DNA of 64,000 nucleotides from Acidobacteria bacterium Ga0074141 (GCA_001464665.1 LNDP01000023.1:532157-596156); one strand, 5' to 3'; counted from the first letter of the stretch, positions 17,069 through 26,660 are shown. Notes: generated by a model from the letters alone, not told the origin. Made by a program: numbers and translations.

Positions 17069-19312
17069 CTAATTGCGGACGAGGCGGAAGCCGAGACCGG
17101 GGCTCTTAGTGGATTTGGCGACCTCCTGCCTAAAGGTGGAAGTGATACGGTCAGCTCCGGTTGATTTATAAAACGCGCCGCCGCCGCGGATCATGTAGTG
17201 AGGCTCATCTACCGGAGCCACCGCAAGCGTACTGCCCGGATATACGGAAACTTCGGTTGAGGTCCATTCAAAGACGTTCCCGATCAGGTCCATCACACCC
17301 CATTCGTTCGGGCACGAAGCGGTCCCAACGGGTTTCGGGTCGTTATTCGGCTGGTCGAGAACCGCACATCTCGACTGGAACTTATCGCCCCAAGGATAAA
17401 GATCATTCGCCGAGCCATTCCTCGCGGCATATTCCCATTCGATCTCGGTCGGCAGGCGGTACGTTGCACTGTCTCGCTTTGACCGCCACTCGGCGAATGC
17501 GACGGCATCGTCGTATGAGACCAGCGTTACGGGCAACTTCTCCTGCCCGGCGAGCGGACGCCCATTGACCCAATGTCCGGGCGTTTCCTGCCTGTTCGTT
17601 GCCTGAACGAAGGCAAAATACTCGGCGTTCGTCACCTCGGTCTTATCTATGAAGAATTTGGCGACCTGCTGATCGTGTTCGGGCCTTTCGTTCTCGCGGC
17701 CATCGCTGCGTCCCATCTTGAACGACCCCGCGGGTATCTCAACCATCTCGGTCCGAATGACCGGCGGCCCCGTCGGTGAAACGGTTGGCGTTGGGGTCGC
17801 TTGGTTCGTTCCATTCGTTCCATTACCGGGGTCGGGTTTGGCAGAGAAAAGCCCCATCATATAAGCCCCGCCAAGACCGGCACCGCCGAGGACCATCAGA
17901 AGCACGAGGCCGGCTGCACCCAGAACCCACGGCGAAAAAATGCCCCGCTTCTGCTTGCCAGAATCGACCTGAACATCCTGCGGCCCCGTGTCCCAAGCCT
18001 GGACGGAAGTCTTCGCCATGTCCTTGCCGGAGATCTGTGTCGAGGCCATTCTTTGCGGAGTGTCCTGGCCGACGCCGGAGTAGGCGACGGTCGGTGCCGG
18101 CATGTTTTGCCCAGTCCCGGGACGAAGCTCTGCGGTGATCTGTTTCGGCGTCCCGTCAACCAGGACGTCCCCGACCCAGTCCTCAAAACCGTCCTTGCTG
18201 ACCTTGACGCGGTGGCTGCCGGCTTGAACTCCGTTGAGAGTGATCCAGCCATCCTCGCGAGATTCACCGACCGGGCGATTATCTACCCAAACCCTTGACT
18301 GCGGCGGAACGGTCCGAACGTTTATCGATGAGACCGGAAAAGCGGAGCCGGTTGTATGTATCCCGATCCCCGCCGGATAAACAGCCTCACGCAGTTCCGC
18401 GATCATCTGTTCGACCGAGGCGGTCCGCTTGTCTTTGTCCTTGGCGAGCGTATGCAGCACAACGCGTTCGACCTCCGGAGAGACCGTAACCCCGACCGAT
18501 GCAAAGGTCGGCGCGGCGTCGCTGATGTGCTTCTTCATTATCGCCGGGATCGATGAGCCCTTGAATGGCACATCGCCTGCCAGCATCTGAAAGAGCATCA
18601 CCCCGAGGCTATAAATGTCCGACCGCGAGTCGGGCTCGTCGTCGGCCCATTGCTCCGGAGCCATGTAGTATGGCGAGCCCATCAGGCCTGTGGTCTGTGC
18701 TTGAATGAACGAGCCGAGCAACTCGCCTGATTTGATCTTCGCCAAGCCAAAATCGAGGATCTTAACAGCGTCCGAAAGATTCGGCTTGTCGCTGCAGATC
18801 ATGATATTGAGCGGCTTGAGGTCGCGGTGAACGATTCCCTGGTGGTGAGCTGCACCGACGCCCGCACAAATAGCGGACATTATCTCGAGTGCCCGCTCGG
18901 GCGACAAGACCTTTTCTCTCGTCAATAGATCATGGAGAGCTTCACCCTCCACATATTCCATCACAAGGAACGGGATCGATCCGCCAATTACGCCATAGTC
19001 CGTAACCGCAACAACATTCTGGTGACGGATGGCCGCTGCCGCGAGAGCTTCTTGTCGAAAGCGGGTGACCAGCTGTGGATCGTTGCCGACGAGGTCGGGA
19101 AGGATGATCTTGATCGCAAGCTGAGTCTTCAGGTAAGCATGGCGCGCCTTGTAAACGACGCCCATTCCGCCCTGTCCGAGACGCGATTCGAGATGATACT
19201 TACCCTCGAGGACCGGTTCGCCCTGAATGGTATGCATCGTCGGCATACCGTCTTTCGGGCATGTCGCGACGTCGTCGCCGTAGCAATTTTTACAGAGTTG
19301 GCACTCTTTCAT
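17069..19312 (-). CDS. Ser/Thr protein kinase with PEGA and FGE-sulfatase-like domains
   Basis: The 747-residue protein starts with a Cys cluster (CQLCKNC...CPKDG). The kinase domain (about 38-305) has the Gly loop GQGGMGVVY, Lys in LAIKI, HRDLKPLNIM, DFGLAK and the APE motif, so it should be active. A PEGA domain (about 325-395) and a disordered linker lead to one membrane helix (about 460-490). The exported part (about 520-747) is a formylglycine-generating-enzyme fold (EIPAGSFKMG, YRLPTEIEWEYAARNG, RGGAFYKS, GLGFRLVRN). The Cys pair needed for formylglycine formation is absent, so this outer domain probably binds ligand rather than modifying sulfatases. Confidence 0.92.
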   Translation of the reverse strand: MKECQLCKNCYGDDVATCPKDGMPTMHTIQGEPVLEGKYHLESRLGQGGMGVVYKARHAYLKTQLAIKIILPDLVGNDPQLVTRFRQEALAAAAIRHQNVVAVTDYGVIGGSIPFLVMEYVEGEALHDLLTREKVLSPERALEIMSAICAGVGAAHHQGIVHRDLKPLNIMICSDKPNLSDAVKILDFGLAKIKSGELLGSFIQAQTTGLMGSPYYMAPEQWADDEPDSRSDIYSLGVMLFQMLAGDVPFKGSSIPAIMKKHISDAAPTFASVGVTVSPEVERVVLHTLAKDKDKRTASVEQMIAELREAVYPAGIGIHTTGSAFPVSSINVRTVPPQSRVWVDNRPVGESREDGWITLNGVQAGSHRVKVSKDGFEDWVGDVLVDGTPKQITAELRPGTGQNMPAPTVAYSGVGQDTPQRMASTQISGKDMAKTSVQAWDTGPQDVQVDSGKQKRGIFSPWVLGAAGLVLLMVLGGAGLGGAYMMGLFSAKPDPGNGTNGTNQATPTPTVSPTGPPVIRTEMVEIPAGSFKMGRSDGRENERPEHDQQVAKFFIDKTEVTNAEYFAFVQATNRQETPGHWVNGRPLAGQEKLPVTLVSYDDAVAFAEWRSKRDSATYRLPTEIEWEYAARNGSANDLYPWGDKFQSRCAVLDQPNNDPKPVGTASCPNEWGVMDLIGNVFEWTSTEVSVYPGSTLAVAPVDEPHYMIRGGGAFYKSTGADRITSTFRQEVAKSTKSPGLGFRLVRN

Positions 19313-19490
19313 TACAGGTGGCCGCCGGCAGTTCGATACTACATTCCTGAGGACGACACGTTACTTGATCCTCGCTCGGTGAAGCGCCTTCGGGTGCAAA
19401 CGTCTTGATTCTAATTTGTTTAACGGATACAAGCAAGGAAAAGGGTCACGTCCTGCTGAGTTTCATCAAGACGCTCGCCTCTCCCGCCTA

Positions 19491-22151
19491 TTATCCCTTG
19501 ACCACGATATTAACAAGCTTATCGGGCACAACAACTACCTTTATGACCTCTTTCCCGGCAATAAATTCCTGCGCTTTCGCATCCGCCAATGCTGCCGTTT
19601 CCAGTTCCTCGATTCCCTGCCCCGGACTTGTCGTGATCTTTGAACGAAGCTTTCCGTTCACTTGTATGACGACCTCGATCTCGTCATCTGCCGCCAGTTC
19701 CTCGCTGAATTCGGGAAACCTTGCCCCATTTGCCAGCAATCCGTTGTCGTTCCCGATCAGAACCGCAAAAAGCTCCTCAGCCGTGTGCGGTGCGAAGGGA
19801 GTCAACATCAGAACGAGGCTCGTCACCGCCTCTTGCACGGCGGATATTTCATCGGCCGTTGCAGTTTCGGGTTCAATGCCTGAATCGTAAAGTGCGTTGC
19901 ATAGCTCCATCAGCGCCGCGACCGGAGTGTTGAACTGCAGCGTATCGAGGCTCAGGTCGATCCGCCGGATGGTTTGGTGCGTCTTTCGCCTTAGCTTGCG
20001 TGCAGCTTCGCCTTGTTCGGCCGCAGGAGAACTGTTGCCGAACGAGTCTTTCCATTTATAGACATAACGCCAAATACGCTGAAGAAACCTGACGGCCCCC
20101 TCGATGCCCGCCTCATTCCAAACGAGTTCGTTCTCGACCGGAGCGGCGAAAAGCACAAACAGGCGTGCCGCATCGGCCCCGTAGATCTCGACCATCTCGT
20201 CCGGATCAACGCCATTGCCCTTCGATTTCGACATCCGCTCAATGGCGAACTTGAGCTCCTTACCCTCCGCCGAGCGGGCGGAAATGATCTTCCCTTTCGC
20301 GTCTCGTTCGACTGCCACATCCGTCGGCGGCTGATAAATACGCTTTCCGCTTTCGTCGTCGAAAAAGGTCTCACCGACGACCATCCCCTGTGTCAGCAAA
20401 CGAGTTACCGGCTCGTCGAGCGACAGAAGGTCGATGTCTCGCATCACCTTTGTCCAAAACCGCGTGTAGATCAGGTGCATCACCGCGTGGTCGTCACCGC
20501 CGATGTATTGATCGACCGGTGTCCAATAAGCGGCAATGTCCGGCGAGAATGGCAGAACCTCGTTTTCCGGATCCGTGTAGCGGAAGTAGTACCACGAAGA
20601 ATCGACGAACGTATCCATCGTATCCGTTTCCCGCCGGGCGGGCCCTTCGCACTTCGGGCAGGCGGTTTCGACAAACTCGGTGACCTTCGAAAGCGGCGAC
20701 TCGCCCGTTCCGGTGATCGGAGCATTCTCGGGAAGCTCGACCGGAAGGTCATCAAAATGCACCGGCACAGTCCCGCACGCGTCGCAATAAACGATCGGTA
20801 TCGGAGCACCCCAGAAACGCTGTCGCGAGATCCCCCAATCGCGCAGTTTGTAGGTCGTTGCGGGCTCGCCAAATCCGTGCATCTGGGCATGATGCGTCAT
20901 TTCCTCAATCGCGGCCTCGCTCGTTTTGCCGTTCCAATAGTCCGAATGGACAAGCACGCCGGAAGAAGTGAAAGGCTGCTCAAGGGCAAGGGCATGCATC
21001 GTGTGATGCTCATGGGCCATGTGCGGTTCTGAGATCACCTGGCGGATCGGCAGGCCGAACTTCGTCGCAAACTCGAAGTCGCGTTCGTCATGGGCCGGCA
21101 CACTCATAACAGCACCGGTGCCGTATTCCATCATCACGTAGTTCCCGACCCAGATCGGCACGAGCTCGCTATTGAACGGGTTAACCGCTTTCAAACCTGT
21201 GTCGATGCCATCCTTTTCGACCTCGGCCTCATGATCGGCAGGCTTTGCCTTTTCGGCGAGGATCTCGGCGATCTTTGCGTGGACCTCGGCCGAAAGCTGG
21301 TTAGAGAATTCCTGAACGATCGGATGTTCGGGAGCGAGTACGATCGCCGTAGCACCATAGATCGTGTCGATCCGCGTTGTAAAGACCTTGATCGTCCGGC
21401 GGTCCTCCGGCTTAAGGCTTCCGGTCTTCCCCGGCACACGAACCGCAAAATCGATGTATGAGCCTTCGGATCGCCCGATCCAATCCCGCTGCCGCTTCAG
21501 CACATTCCCCGGCCAACCGCCCCCGATGCTATCGAGACCATCAAGCAATTCATCGGCATATGCCGTCGTTTTGAAGAACCATTGCTCGAGATCGCGCTTC
21601 GTTACCGGATTTCCGCAGCGCCAGCAGAGCCCGCCGCTTGCCTGTTCGTTCGACAGCGTGGCCTGGTCATGCTCGCACCAATTGACCTGGGTCAGCTTTT
21701 TATACGCCAGGCCCTTATCGTACATTTTGAGGAAGAACCACTGGTCAAACTTGTAATATTCCGGCCGATGGGCGGCGATCTCACGCGACCAGTCGTAGCT
21801 GAGGCCCAGCCGTTGAAGCTGACCGCGCATCGCCTTGATATTTTCTTCGGTCCAGTCGCGGGGGTTCACCTTTCGCTTAACGGCGGCGTCCTCGGCCGGC
21901 TGTCCGAATGAATCCCAGCCGATCGGATGCAGAACGTTGAAGCCTTTAAGCCGTTTGTACCAGGCGACGACATCGCCGACGGAATAATTCCGAACGTGCC
22001 CCATATGAAGGTTTCCGGATGGGTACGGGAGCATTTCGAGCTGGTAAAACTTGGGCAGATCGTCATCCACCTGAACCTGAAACGACTTGTTTTTAGCCCA
22101 ATGAGCCTGCCACTTTGCCTCGATCTTTTTCGGAAAATACTTTTCGTCCAT
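19491..22151 (-). CDS. leuS: Leucyl-tRNA synthetase
   Basis: LeuRS charges tRNA-Leu. The class I signatures are present: HMGH within PSGNLHMGHVRNYSVGD near residue 50 and KMSKS as RMSKSKGNGVDP. The CP1 editing domain (TTRIDTIYGATAIVLAPEH, GTGAVMSVPAHDERD) that removes mischarged Ile or Met is intact, as are a zinc-binding insert (CDACGTVPV, CPKCEGP) and the C-terminal anticodon and tRNA-binding domains. The start is placed at the ATG giving MDEKYFPKKIEAKW (886 residues), the usual N-terminus; a TTG 63 bp upstream would add an unlikely leader. Confidence 0.96.
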   Translation of the reverse strand: MDEKYFPKKIEAKWQAHWAKNKSFQVQVDDDLPKFYQLEMLPYPSGNLHMGHVRNYSVGDVVAWYKRLKGFNVLHPIGWDSFGQPAEDAAVKRKVNPRDWTEENIKAMRGQLQRLGLSYDWSREIAAHRPEYYKFDQWFFLKMYDKGLAYKKLTQVNWCEHDQATLSNEQASGGLCWRCGNPVTKRDLEQWFFKTTAYADELLDGLDSIGGGWPGNVLKRQRDWIGRSEGSYIDFAVRVPGKTGSLKPEDRRTIKVFTTRIDTIYGATAIVLAPEHPIVQEFSNQLSAEVHAKIAEILAEKAKPADHEAEVEKDGIDTGLKAVNPFNSELVPIWVGNYVMMEYGTGAVMSVPAHDERDFEFATKFGLPIRQVISEPHMAHEHHTMHALALEQPFTSSGVLVHSDYWNGKTSEAAIEEMTHHAQMHGFGEPATTYKLRDWGISRQRFWGAPIPIVYCDACGTVPVHFDDLPVELPENAPITGTGESPLSKVTEFVETACPKCEGPARRETDTMDTFVDSSWYYFRYTDPENEVLPFSPDIAAYWTPVDQYIGGDDHAVMHLIYTRFWTKVMRDIDLLSLDEPVTRLLTQGMVVGETFFDDESGKRIYQPPTDVAVERDAKGKIISARSAEGKELKFAIERMSKSKGNGVDPDEMVEIYGADAARLFVLFAAPVENELVWNEAGIEGAVRFLQRIWRYVYKWKDSFGNSSPAAEQGEAARKLRRKTHQTIRRIDLSLDTLQFNTPVAALMELCNALYDSGIEPETATADEISAVQEAVTSLVLMLTPFAPHTAEELFAVLIGNDNGLLANGARFPEFSEELAADDEIEVVIQVNGKLRSKITTSPGQGIEELETAALADAKAQEFIAGKEVIKVVVVPDKLVNIVVKG

Positions 22152-22445
22152 ATGGCCACGATCCCCGCCTCGAAGACACACAACGCCACGAGAGCTTTTC
22201 GAAATGGTAAACAATCAGTTTAACGGAAAACCTTAATGCTATCCACCTTTAACCGGCTCGAACTGCCGTCGGGAAGCCTTAAATTCCAGTTGCCGCGAAA
22301 ATACTTGTCATGTTATTCTATTTGCACCGTTTAAGTGCGGTTTTCGACTAAGCGTTTAATGAGAATATCCAACAAAGCGCAGCCGGTCTTCACCTGACAT
22401 TGCCGTCTTCAGGCTCGACCGTCTGCCCTCTCGGAGGAAAAAAAG

Positions 22446-22658
22446 ATGGTCAAGCAAAGCGAAGACAAAGTTGTCTCAAAACACACCCGTTCAACCCAAC
22501 CGATCTACCAACCTGCTTCAGGCCGATCTTTGCGTTCGCTCCGCGATAACAATTCATTTGAGGACGTCATTGTCGCTTTGTCCGATTCATACGAGAACAA
22601 GCGGGCACGGCAGGTCGTGGAATGGGTGCGTCAGCAGGGCGTCCGCCGTGCGGTATGA
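22446..22658 (+). CDS. Small hypothetical protein coupled to HEAT-repeat gene
   Basis: A 70-residue basic protein with a strong Shine-Dalgarno (CGGAGG, 8 bp before the ATG). Its stop codon overlaps the start of the HEAT-repeat gene as ATGA, which supports real translation and coupling. The first 35 residues are polar and probably disordered; the rest is a predicted amphipathic helix region (SFEDVIVALSDSYENKRARQVVEWVRQQG). The family was not recognised. A cytoplasmic adaptor or a translation-coupling leader are both possible. Confidence 0.65.
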   Translation: MVKQSEDKVVSKHTRSTQPIYQPASGRSLRSLRDNNSFEDVIVALSDSYENKRARQVVEWVRQQGVRRAV

Positions 22659-23581
22659 GCATCTCCCGGAGCGTTATTGAACAATATTGGCTCCGTTCGG
22701 CTCTTTGCGGCCGGCTTTTGGTATTGACCGCGATCGTTTTTTCCGTAACTTCTACGGCTCTTTCGCAAGGGCTTTCGACTCCATTTGAACCCGACCGCAT
22801 TCGGCAGACGCTCGCCACCGGCACCTCCGAACAAAAACGCGACGCGCTTTTCGAGATAAGGAATCGCCGCGACCCGGTTGCTTCCGCTCTCGCTGTTCCT
22901 GCATTGAAAGACCCCGACGCCATCGTCCGGGCAACCGCCGCGTCGTCCGTAGTTTTTTTGCCTGTGAGCGAAGCCGCAGTCGTGCTCCTGCCGCTGCTCG
23001 ATGACCGCTCGCCATTTGTAAGGAAAGAAGCTGCCTTTGCGCTCGGAACTGTCGGACATTGGTCAGCTACGCCTCGGCTCGCCGAAGTGCTTCGCCGCGA
23101 TAGGGACCGCGAGGTCCGAACTTCCGCCGCCATCGCCCTTGGAATGGCCGGCGACATCGAATCGATCGGCCCGCTCTCAGCCATCCTGAAGAATAGGCCA
23201 AAAGAAGAGGACGAAATGCTCCGCCGAGCGGCCGCCCGTTCGCTCGGGCAGGTCGCCGAGCTTATCCGCAGCGGCGGCACGCGAGTGACCACCCCGCAGA
23301 GTTTTCTCCCTGAGAGATTCAAGGAAACCGGCGACCCGCTTGCACTCAAGGCTAACCGCATCAATGCTGAAAGCCGCCCGACGGTCGAGCTTCTCGTCAA
23401 AGTTCTTTCCGATACGCGTGAGGCCGATGATACCCGCCGCGAGGCCGCGTTCGCCCTCGGTGCTTTCGGCCGCCCCGAAGCAATCCCCGCGCTCGAGCGC
23501 AGCATTGCCGCCGCCGACCCGTATCTCGCTGAGACGGCCCGCGAAGCTTTGCTCAAGATAAGAGCAGCCGACGGAAACTAA
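22655..23581 (+). CDS. Exported HEAT-repeat protein
   Basis: The 308-residue protein starts at MSISRSVIEQ and overlaps the previous stop by ATGA. An N-terminal hydrophobic segment (LLVLTAIVFSVTSTALSQG) looks like a signal peptide ending near residue 40. The rest consists of HEAT/PBS-lyase type helical repeats (VRATAASSV, VRKEAAFALGTVG, VRTSAAIALGMAGD, RREAAFALGAFG), about six copies. These form a curved solenoid for protein contacts. No catalytic residues are visible; a scaffold role in the periplasm is inferred. Confidence 0.82.
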   Translation: MSISRSVIEQYWLRSALCGRLLVLTAIVFSVTSTALSQGLSTPFEPDRIRQTLATGTSEQKRDALFEIRNRRDPVASALAVPALKDPDAIVRATAASSVVFLPVSEAAVVLLPLLDDRSPFVRKEAAFALGTVGHWSATPRLAEVLRRDRDREVRTSAAIALGMAGDIESIGPLSAILKNRPKEEDEMLRRAAARSLGQVAELIRSGGTRVTTPQSFLPERFKETGDPLALKANRINAESRPTVELLVKVLSDTREADDTRREAAFALGAFGRPEAIPALERSIAAADPYLAETAREALLKIRAADGN

Positions 23582-23619
23582 TTCTTCCAATATACCGCTG
23601 CATTTGCTTTAATAATGGA

Positions 23620-24888
23620 ATGCGTCCCGTCCCGAAACCCGCAGCGAAGGCCGACGCCCTGCCCGAGCTTTACAAGTCCGTTCGTGCTCATACCGAAGAG
23701 CTTTGCGCTCCGCTCGAGATCGAGGACTACATCCCGCAGCCGACCGTCGATGTCTCGCCGCCGAAGTGGAACATCGCACACACGACCTGGTTCTTTGAGG
23801 AGATGATCCTCAAAAAGTTCGCGTCGGGCTACGAGGTCTTCGATCCGGATTTCGGTTTTCTTTTCAATAGCTATTACAACACCATCGGCGAACGCACGGC
23901 CCGCGACAACCGCGGCGACCTCTCGCGTCCGACGGTGAAAAAGGTGTTTGAGTTTCGAAGGTATGTCGACGAAAAGATGCTCGAACTCCTTGCGGCGAAC
24001 GAAAGCGAGGAGCTCCGCGAACTCGTAATACTCGGCTGCAACCATGAACAACAGCACCAGGAGCTTTTCCTAACCGACCTGAAATACACTTTCAGCGTCA
24101 ACCCGCTCTTCCCGGCGTACCGCGAAGGCTACGCCCCCGAGGACATATCGGAACCGCCTGCGTCAGCGGGCGACTTGTCAGAACCGCCAACTCCCCTCCT
24201 GCCTGAGGAGGGGTGGCCGAAGGCCGGGGTGGTGGGAGTAGCGGGCGGCCAGTTCGTTGATATCAAAGGCGGCATTTACGACATCGGCTTCAACGGCGAC
24301 GGCTTTTGCTTCGATAACGAACTCGCACGCCACAAAGTGCTTCTCGGCGATTTTTCGATCTCGAACCGGCTGGTCACGAACGGCGAGTTTCTCGACTTCA
24401 TCAATGACGGCGGATACCGACGACACGAGCTTTGGCACGCCGAGGGCCTCGACTGGGTCAACCGCGAGCAGGTCAAAGCCCCACTCTATTGGAATAACAT
24501 CGACGGCGAATGGCATTACTTCACCTTGGGCGGGCTCAGAAAACTGCCGCCCGAGGCGCCGCTTTGCCACGTTTCATTTTATGAAGCCGCGGCGTTTGCC
24601 GAGTGGAAAGGAATGCGGCTCCCGACCGAGTTTGAATGGGAGGCGGCGAACACGAATTTCGAATGGGGTAAACGCTGGGAATGGACCAATTCGGCCTACC
24701 TGCCGTATCCCGGATTCAGAAAGCCGGGCGGAGCGGTCGGCGAATACAACGGCAAATTCATGATCAACCAAATGGTCCTTCGCGGTGCTTCTGTAGCCAC
24801 GCCCGAAGGCCACAGCCGGCCGAGTTACCGAAACTTTTTCCACCCGCATCTGCGCTGGCAGTTCACGGGAATCCGGCTCGTTCGCTAA
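23620..24888 (+). CDS. egtB: Ergothioneine biosynthesis protein EgtB (hercynine sulfoxide synthase-like)
   Basis: EgtB is a non-haem iron oxygenase that joins a thiol (gamma-glutamylcysteine or cysteine) to hercynine in ergothioneine synthesis. The N-terminal DinB-like domain supplies the iron ligands: His54 (IAHTTW), His142 and His146 in NHEQQHQE. The C-terminal FGE-type domain (about 215-422) has FDNELARHKV, VTNGEFLDFINDGGY, APLYWNN, MRLPTEFEWEAA and GIRLVR. Between the domains, residues about 177-212 are encoded by two kinds of palindromic repeat DNA, an in-frame insertion that lengthens the linker without touching catalytic parts. egtD follows 30 bp downstream. Confidence 0.93.
   Translation: MRPVPKPAAKADALPELYKSVRAHTEELCAPLEIEDYIPQPTVDVSPPKWNIAHTTWFFEEMILKKFASGYEVFDPDFGFLFNSYYNTIGERTARDNRGDLSRPTVKKVFEFRRYVDEKMLELLAANESEELRELVILGCNHEQQHQELFLTDLKYTFSVNPLFPAYREGYAPEDISEPPASAGDLSEPPTPLLPEEGWPKAGVVGVAGGQFVDIKGGIYDIGFNGDGFCFDNELARHKVLLGDFSISNRLVTNGEFLDFINDGGYRRHELWHAEGLDWVNREQVKAPLYWNNIDGEWHYFTLGGLRKLPPEAPLCHVSFYEAAAFAEWKGMRLPTEFEWEAANTNFEWGKRWEWTNSAYLPYPGFRKPGGAVGEYNGKFMINQMVLRGASVATPEGHSRPSYRNFFHPHLRWQFTGIRLVR
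24148..24255. repeat. Nested palindromic elements inside the egtB coding sequence
   Basis: One type A element (24148-24173, GGAACCGCCTGCGTCAGCGG core) is followed by a second type A copy whose left arm GTCAGAACCGCC (24177-24188) and right arm GCGGGCGGCCAGTTC (24241-24255) are separated by a type B element (24189-24240). Type B has a perfect stem CCCCTCCT/AGGAGGGG (24193-24213) and then GGCCGAAGGCC. The whole block stays in frame and encodes about 36 residues, including SEPPASAG and SEPPTPLLPEEG. Confidence 0.85.
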
Positions 24889-24918
24889 TTTCACAAACGC
24901 TACGGATCATCAATTTGT

Positions 24919-25887
24919 ATGCAGCCATCACCGACACCGGAGCTTTCACAGTTTGCCGCGGACGTGCTTGCCGGGCTCTCCGCAACGCCGAAGCGGCTTT
25001 CGTCGCGCTACTTTTACGACGACGAAGGTTCGCGGCTTTTCATGGAGATTATGAAGCTCCCCGAGTATTACCCGACGCAGGCCGAGCTCAAGATCTTTGA
25101 AGACCAAAGCGATGACATCCTCGCGGCTTTTTCCGATAATGCTGAAGGTATCGACCTGATCGAGCTTGGCGCAGGCGACGGTGCAAAGACGGCGGTGCTG
25201 ATCGAGCACTTTCTGGCGGAGGACCTCGACTTCACATATAGCCCGATCGACATTTCGCAGGAGGCCAATGCGGCGCTTGAGGCCCGCTTTCGCGAAAAAT
25301 TCCCGAGCCTTGAGATCCGCCCGCACACCGGCGATTATTTCCAGGTCCTTGATTCGCTAAAGAACGGTAACGGCCGCCGAAAGGTGCTGATGTTCCTCGG
25401 GTCAAACATAGGCAATTTCCTGCGCGAAAAAGCCGTTGATTTTTTCCGCAGTCTTCGCCTTGTGATGAACCCAAACGACCGGCTCTTCATCGGCTTTGAT
25501 ATGCAAAAAGACCCGCGGGTGATCGTCGCCGCCTACGACGACCCGCAGGGCGTGACTGCCGCTTTCAACCTCAATCTTTTAACGCGGATCAATCGCGAAC
25601 TCGGCGCCGATTTTGACCCCGCGAAGTTCTCGCATTACGCCCAATACCGCCCGGTCGAATGCGCTGCCCGCTCGTTCTTGATCAGCCGCGAAAAGCAGAC
25701 CGTGCACATCGAGGCCCTCGGCCGGTCATTCGACTTCGAGCAATGGGAGCCGATCTTTATGGAGATCTCGCAAAAATACACCCACGCGATGCTCGAAGAG
25801 CTTTCGTCAGAAAGCGGCTTTACGATCGAGGCTGAGTTTCTAAACGACGAGGATTTCTATATCGATTCCCTCTGGCGGCCTGTCTAA
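24919..25887 (+). CDS. egtD: L-histidine N(alpha)-methyltransferase EgtD
   Basis: EgtD trimethylates histidine with S-adenosylmethionine to give hercynine, the substrate for EgtB. The 322-residue protein has the family hallmarks: SSRYFYDDEGSRLF near the N-terminus, the SAM-binding IELGAGDGAKTAVLIEHFL, DISQEANAAL, FLGSNIGNF and the C-terminal YTHAMLEELSSESGF. It follows egtB by 30 bp on the same strand. No egtA, egtC or egtE is next to the pair, so the two-gene route probably uses cysteine or borrows a lyase from elsewhere. Confidence 0.95.
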   Translation: MQPSPTPELSQFAADVLAGLSATPKRLSSRYFYDDEGSRLFMEIMKLPEYYPTQAELKIFEDQSDDILAAFSDNAEGIDLIELGAGDGAKTAVLIEHFLAEDLDFTYSPIDISQEANAALEARFREKFPSLEIRPHTGDYFQVLDSLKNGNGRRKVLMFLGSNIGNFLREKAVDFFRSLRLVMNPNDRLFIGFDMQKDPRVIVAAYDDPQGVTAAFNLNLLTRINRELGADFDPAKFSHYAQYRPVECAARSFLISREKQTVHIEALGRSFDFEQWEPIFMEISQKYTHAMLEELSSESGFTIEAEFLNDEDFYIDSLWRPV

Positions 25888-25898
25888 GTTGCCTCCTC

Positions 25899-26660
25899 AT
25901 GCACCTCACGATACAAACATTTGACTCGCTCGGCTCGACCAATACCGAGGCTCTCGAAATGGCTCGGGGCGGTTCGGCTGAAGGCACCTGCGTCATCGCC
26001 CGTCAGCAGACCGCCGGCCGAGGCCGCCATGGCAGAACGTGGGTCTCCGAACGCGACGCCGGGGTTGCCTTTTCGATCATCCTTCGCCCCGCATTGCCGC
26101 CCGAATCGCTTCCGCTTATTACCTTGATGGCCGGCGTCGCCGTTCACGAAACACTTACGGAACTCGGCCTCTCGCCCGATATCAAATGGGTCAACGACGT
26201 GCTGATCGATGAAAAGAAGATCTCCGGCATCCTCGCCGAGACGACGATGACGGACGCAGGGCTCGCGGTTGTTCTCGGCATCGGGATAAACATTCGCAGC
26301 TCAAACTTTCCGCCCGATCTCGCCGACCGGGCGACATCGATCGAGGATGTTCTCAAGGATCCGGAACGAGTCCCGACGCCCGAGCAATTGACGGCGATCC
26401 TGACCGGTAGTATCTCGCGGCTTTATGAAAAGCTAACGGCTGCCGGCGGCCCAGCGGCCATTCTCAGCGACTGGCGAGATCGTTCGACCTACTTCGCCGG
26501 AAAACGGGTCACGGTCCGAGCCTTCGACCAAACGCTGATCGGAACGACCGACGGGCTCGAGCCGAGCGGCGCCTTGCGCCTAAGAAAGGACGATGGCGAG
26601 ATCGTCATTATTCAGGCCGGCGACGTCGAGCAGCTTCGTGCCGATCCGGCGTCTCTTTGA
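25899..26660 (+). CDS. birA: Biotin--[acetyl-CoA-carboxylase] ligase
   Basis: This enzyme makes biotinyl-5'-AMP and transfers biotin to the carrier subunit of acetyl-CoA carboxylase. The biotin/ATP loop is seen as QQTAGRGRHGRTWVSE, the active-site region as KWVNDVLIDEKKISGILAET and the following GIGINI. The C-terminal BirA SH3-like domain is present (GKRVTVRAFDQTLIGTTDGLEPSGALRL). No N-terminal helix-turn-helix exists, so it is a monofunctional group I ligase and does not repress transcription. It begins 11 bp after egtD, suggesting one transcript. Confidence 0.93.
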   Translation: MHLTIQTFDSLGSTNTEALEMARGGSAEGTCVIARQQTAGRGRHGRTWVSERDAGVAFSIILRPALPPESLPLITLMAGVAVHETLTELGLSPDIKWVNDVLIDEKKISGILAETTMTDAGLAVVLGIGINIRSSNFPPDLADRATSIEDVLKDPERVPTPEQLTAILTGSISRLYEKLTAAGGPAAILSDWRDRSTYFAGKRVTVRAFDQTLIGTTDGLEPSGALRLRKDDGEIVIIQAGDVEQLRADPASL

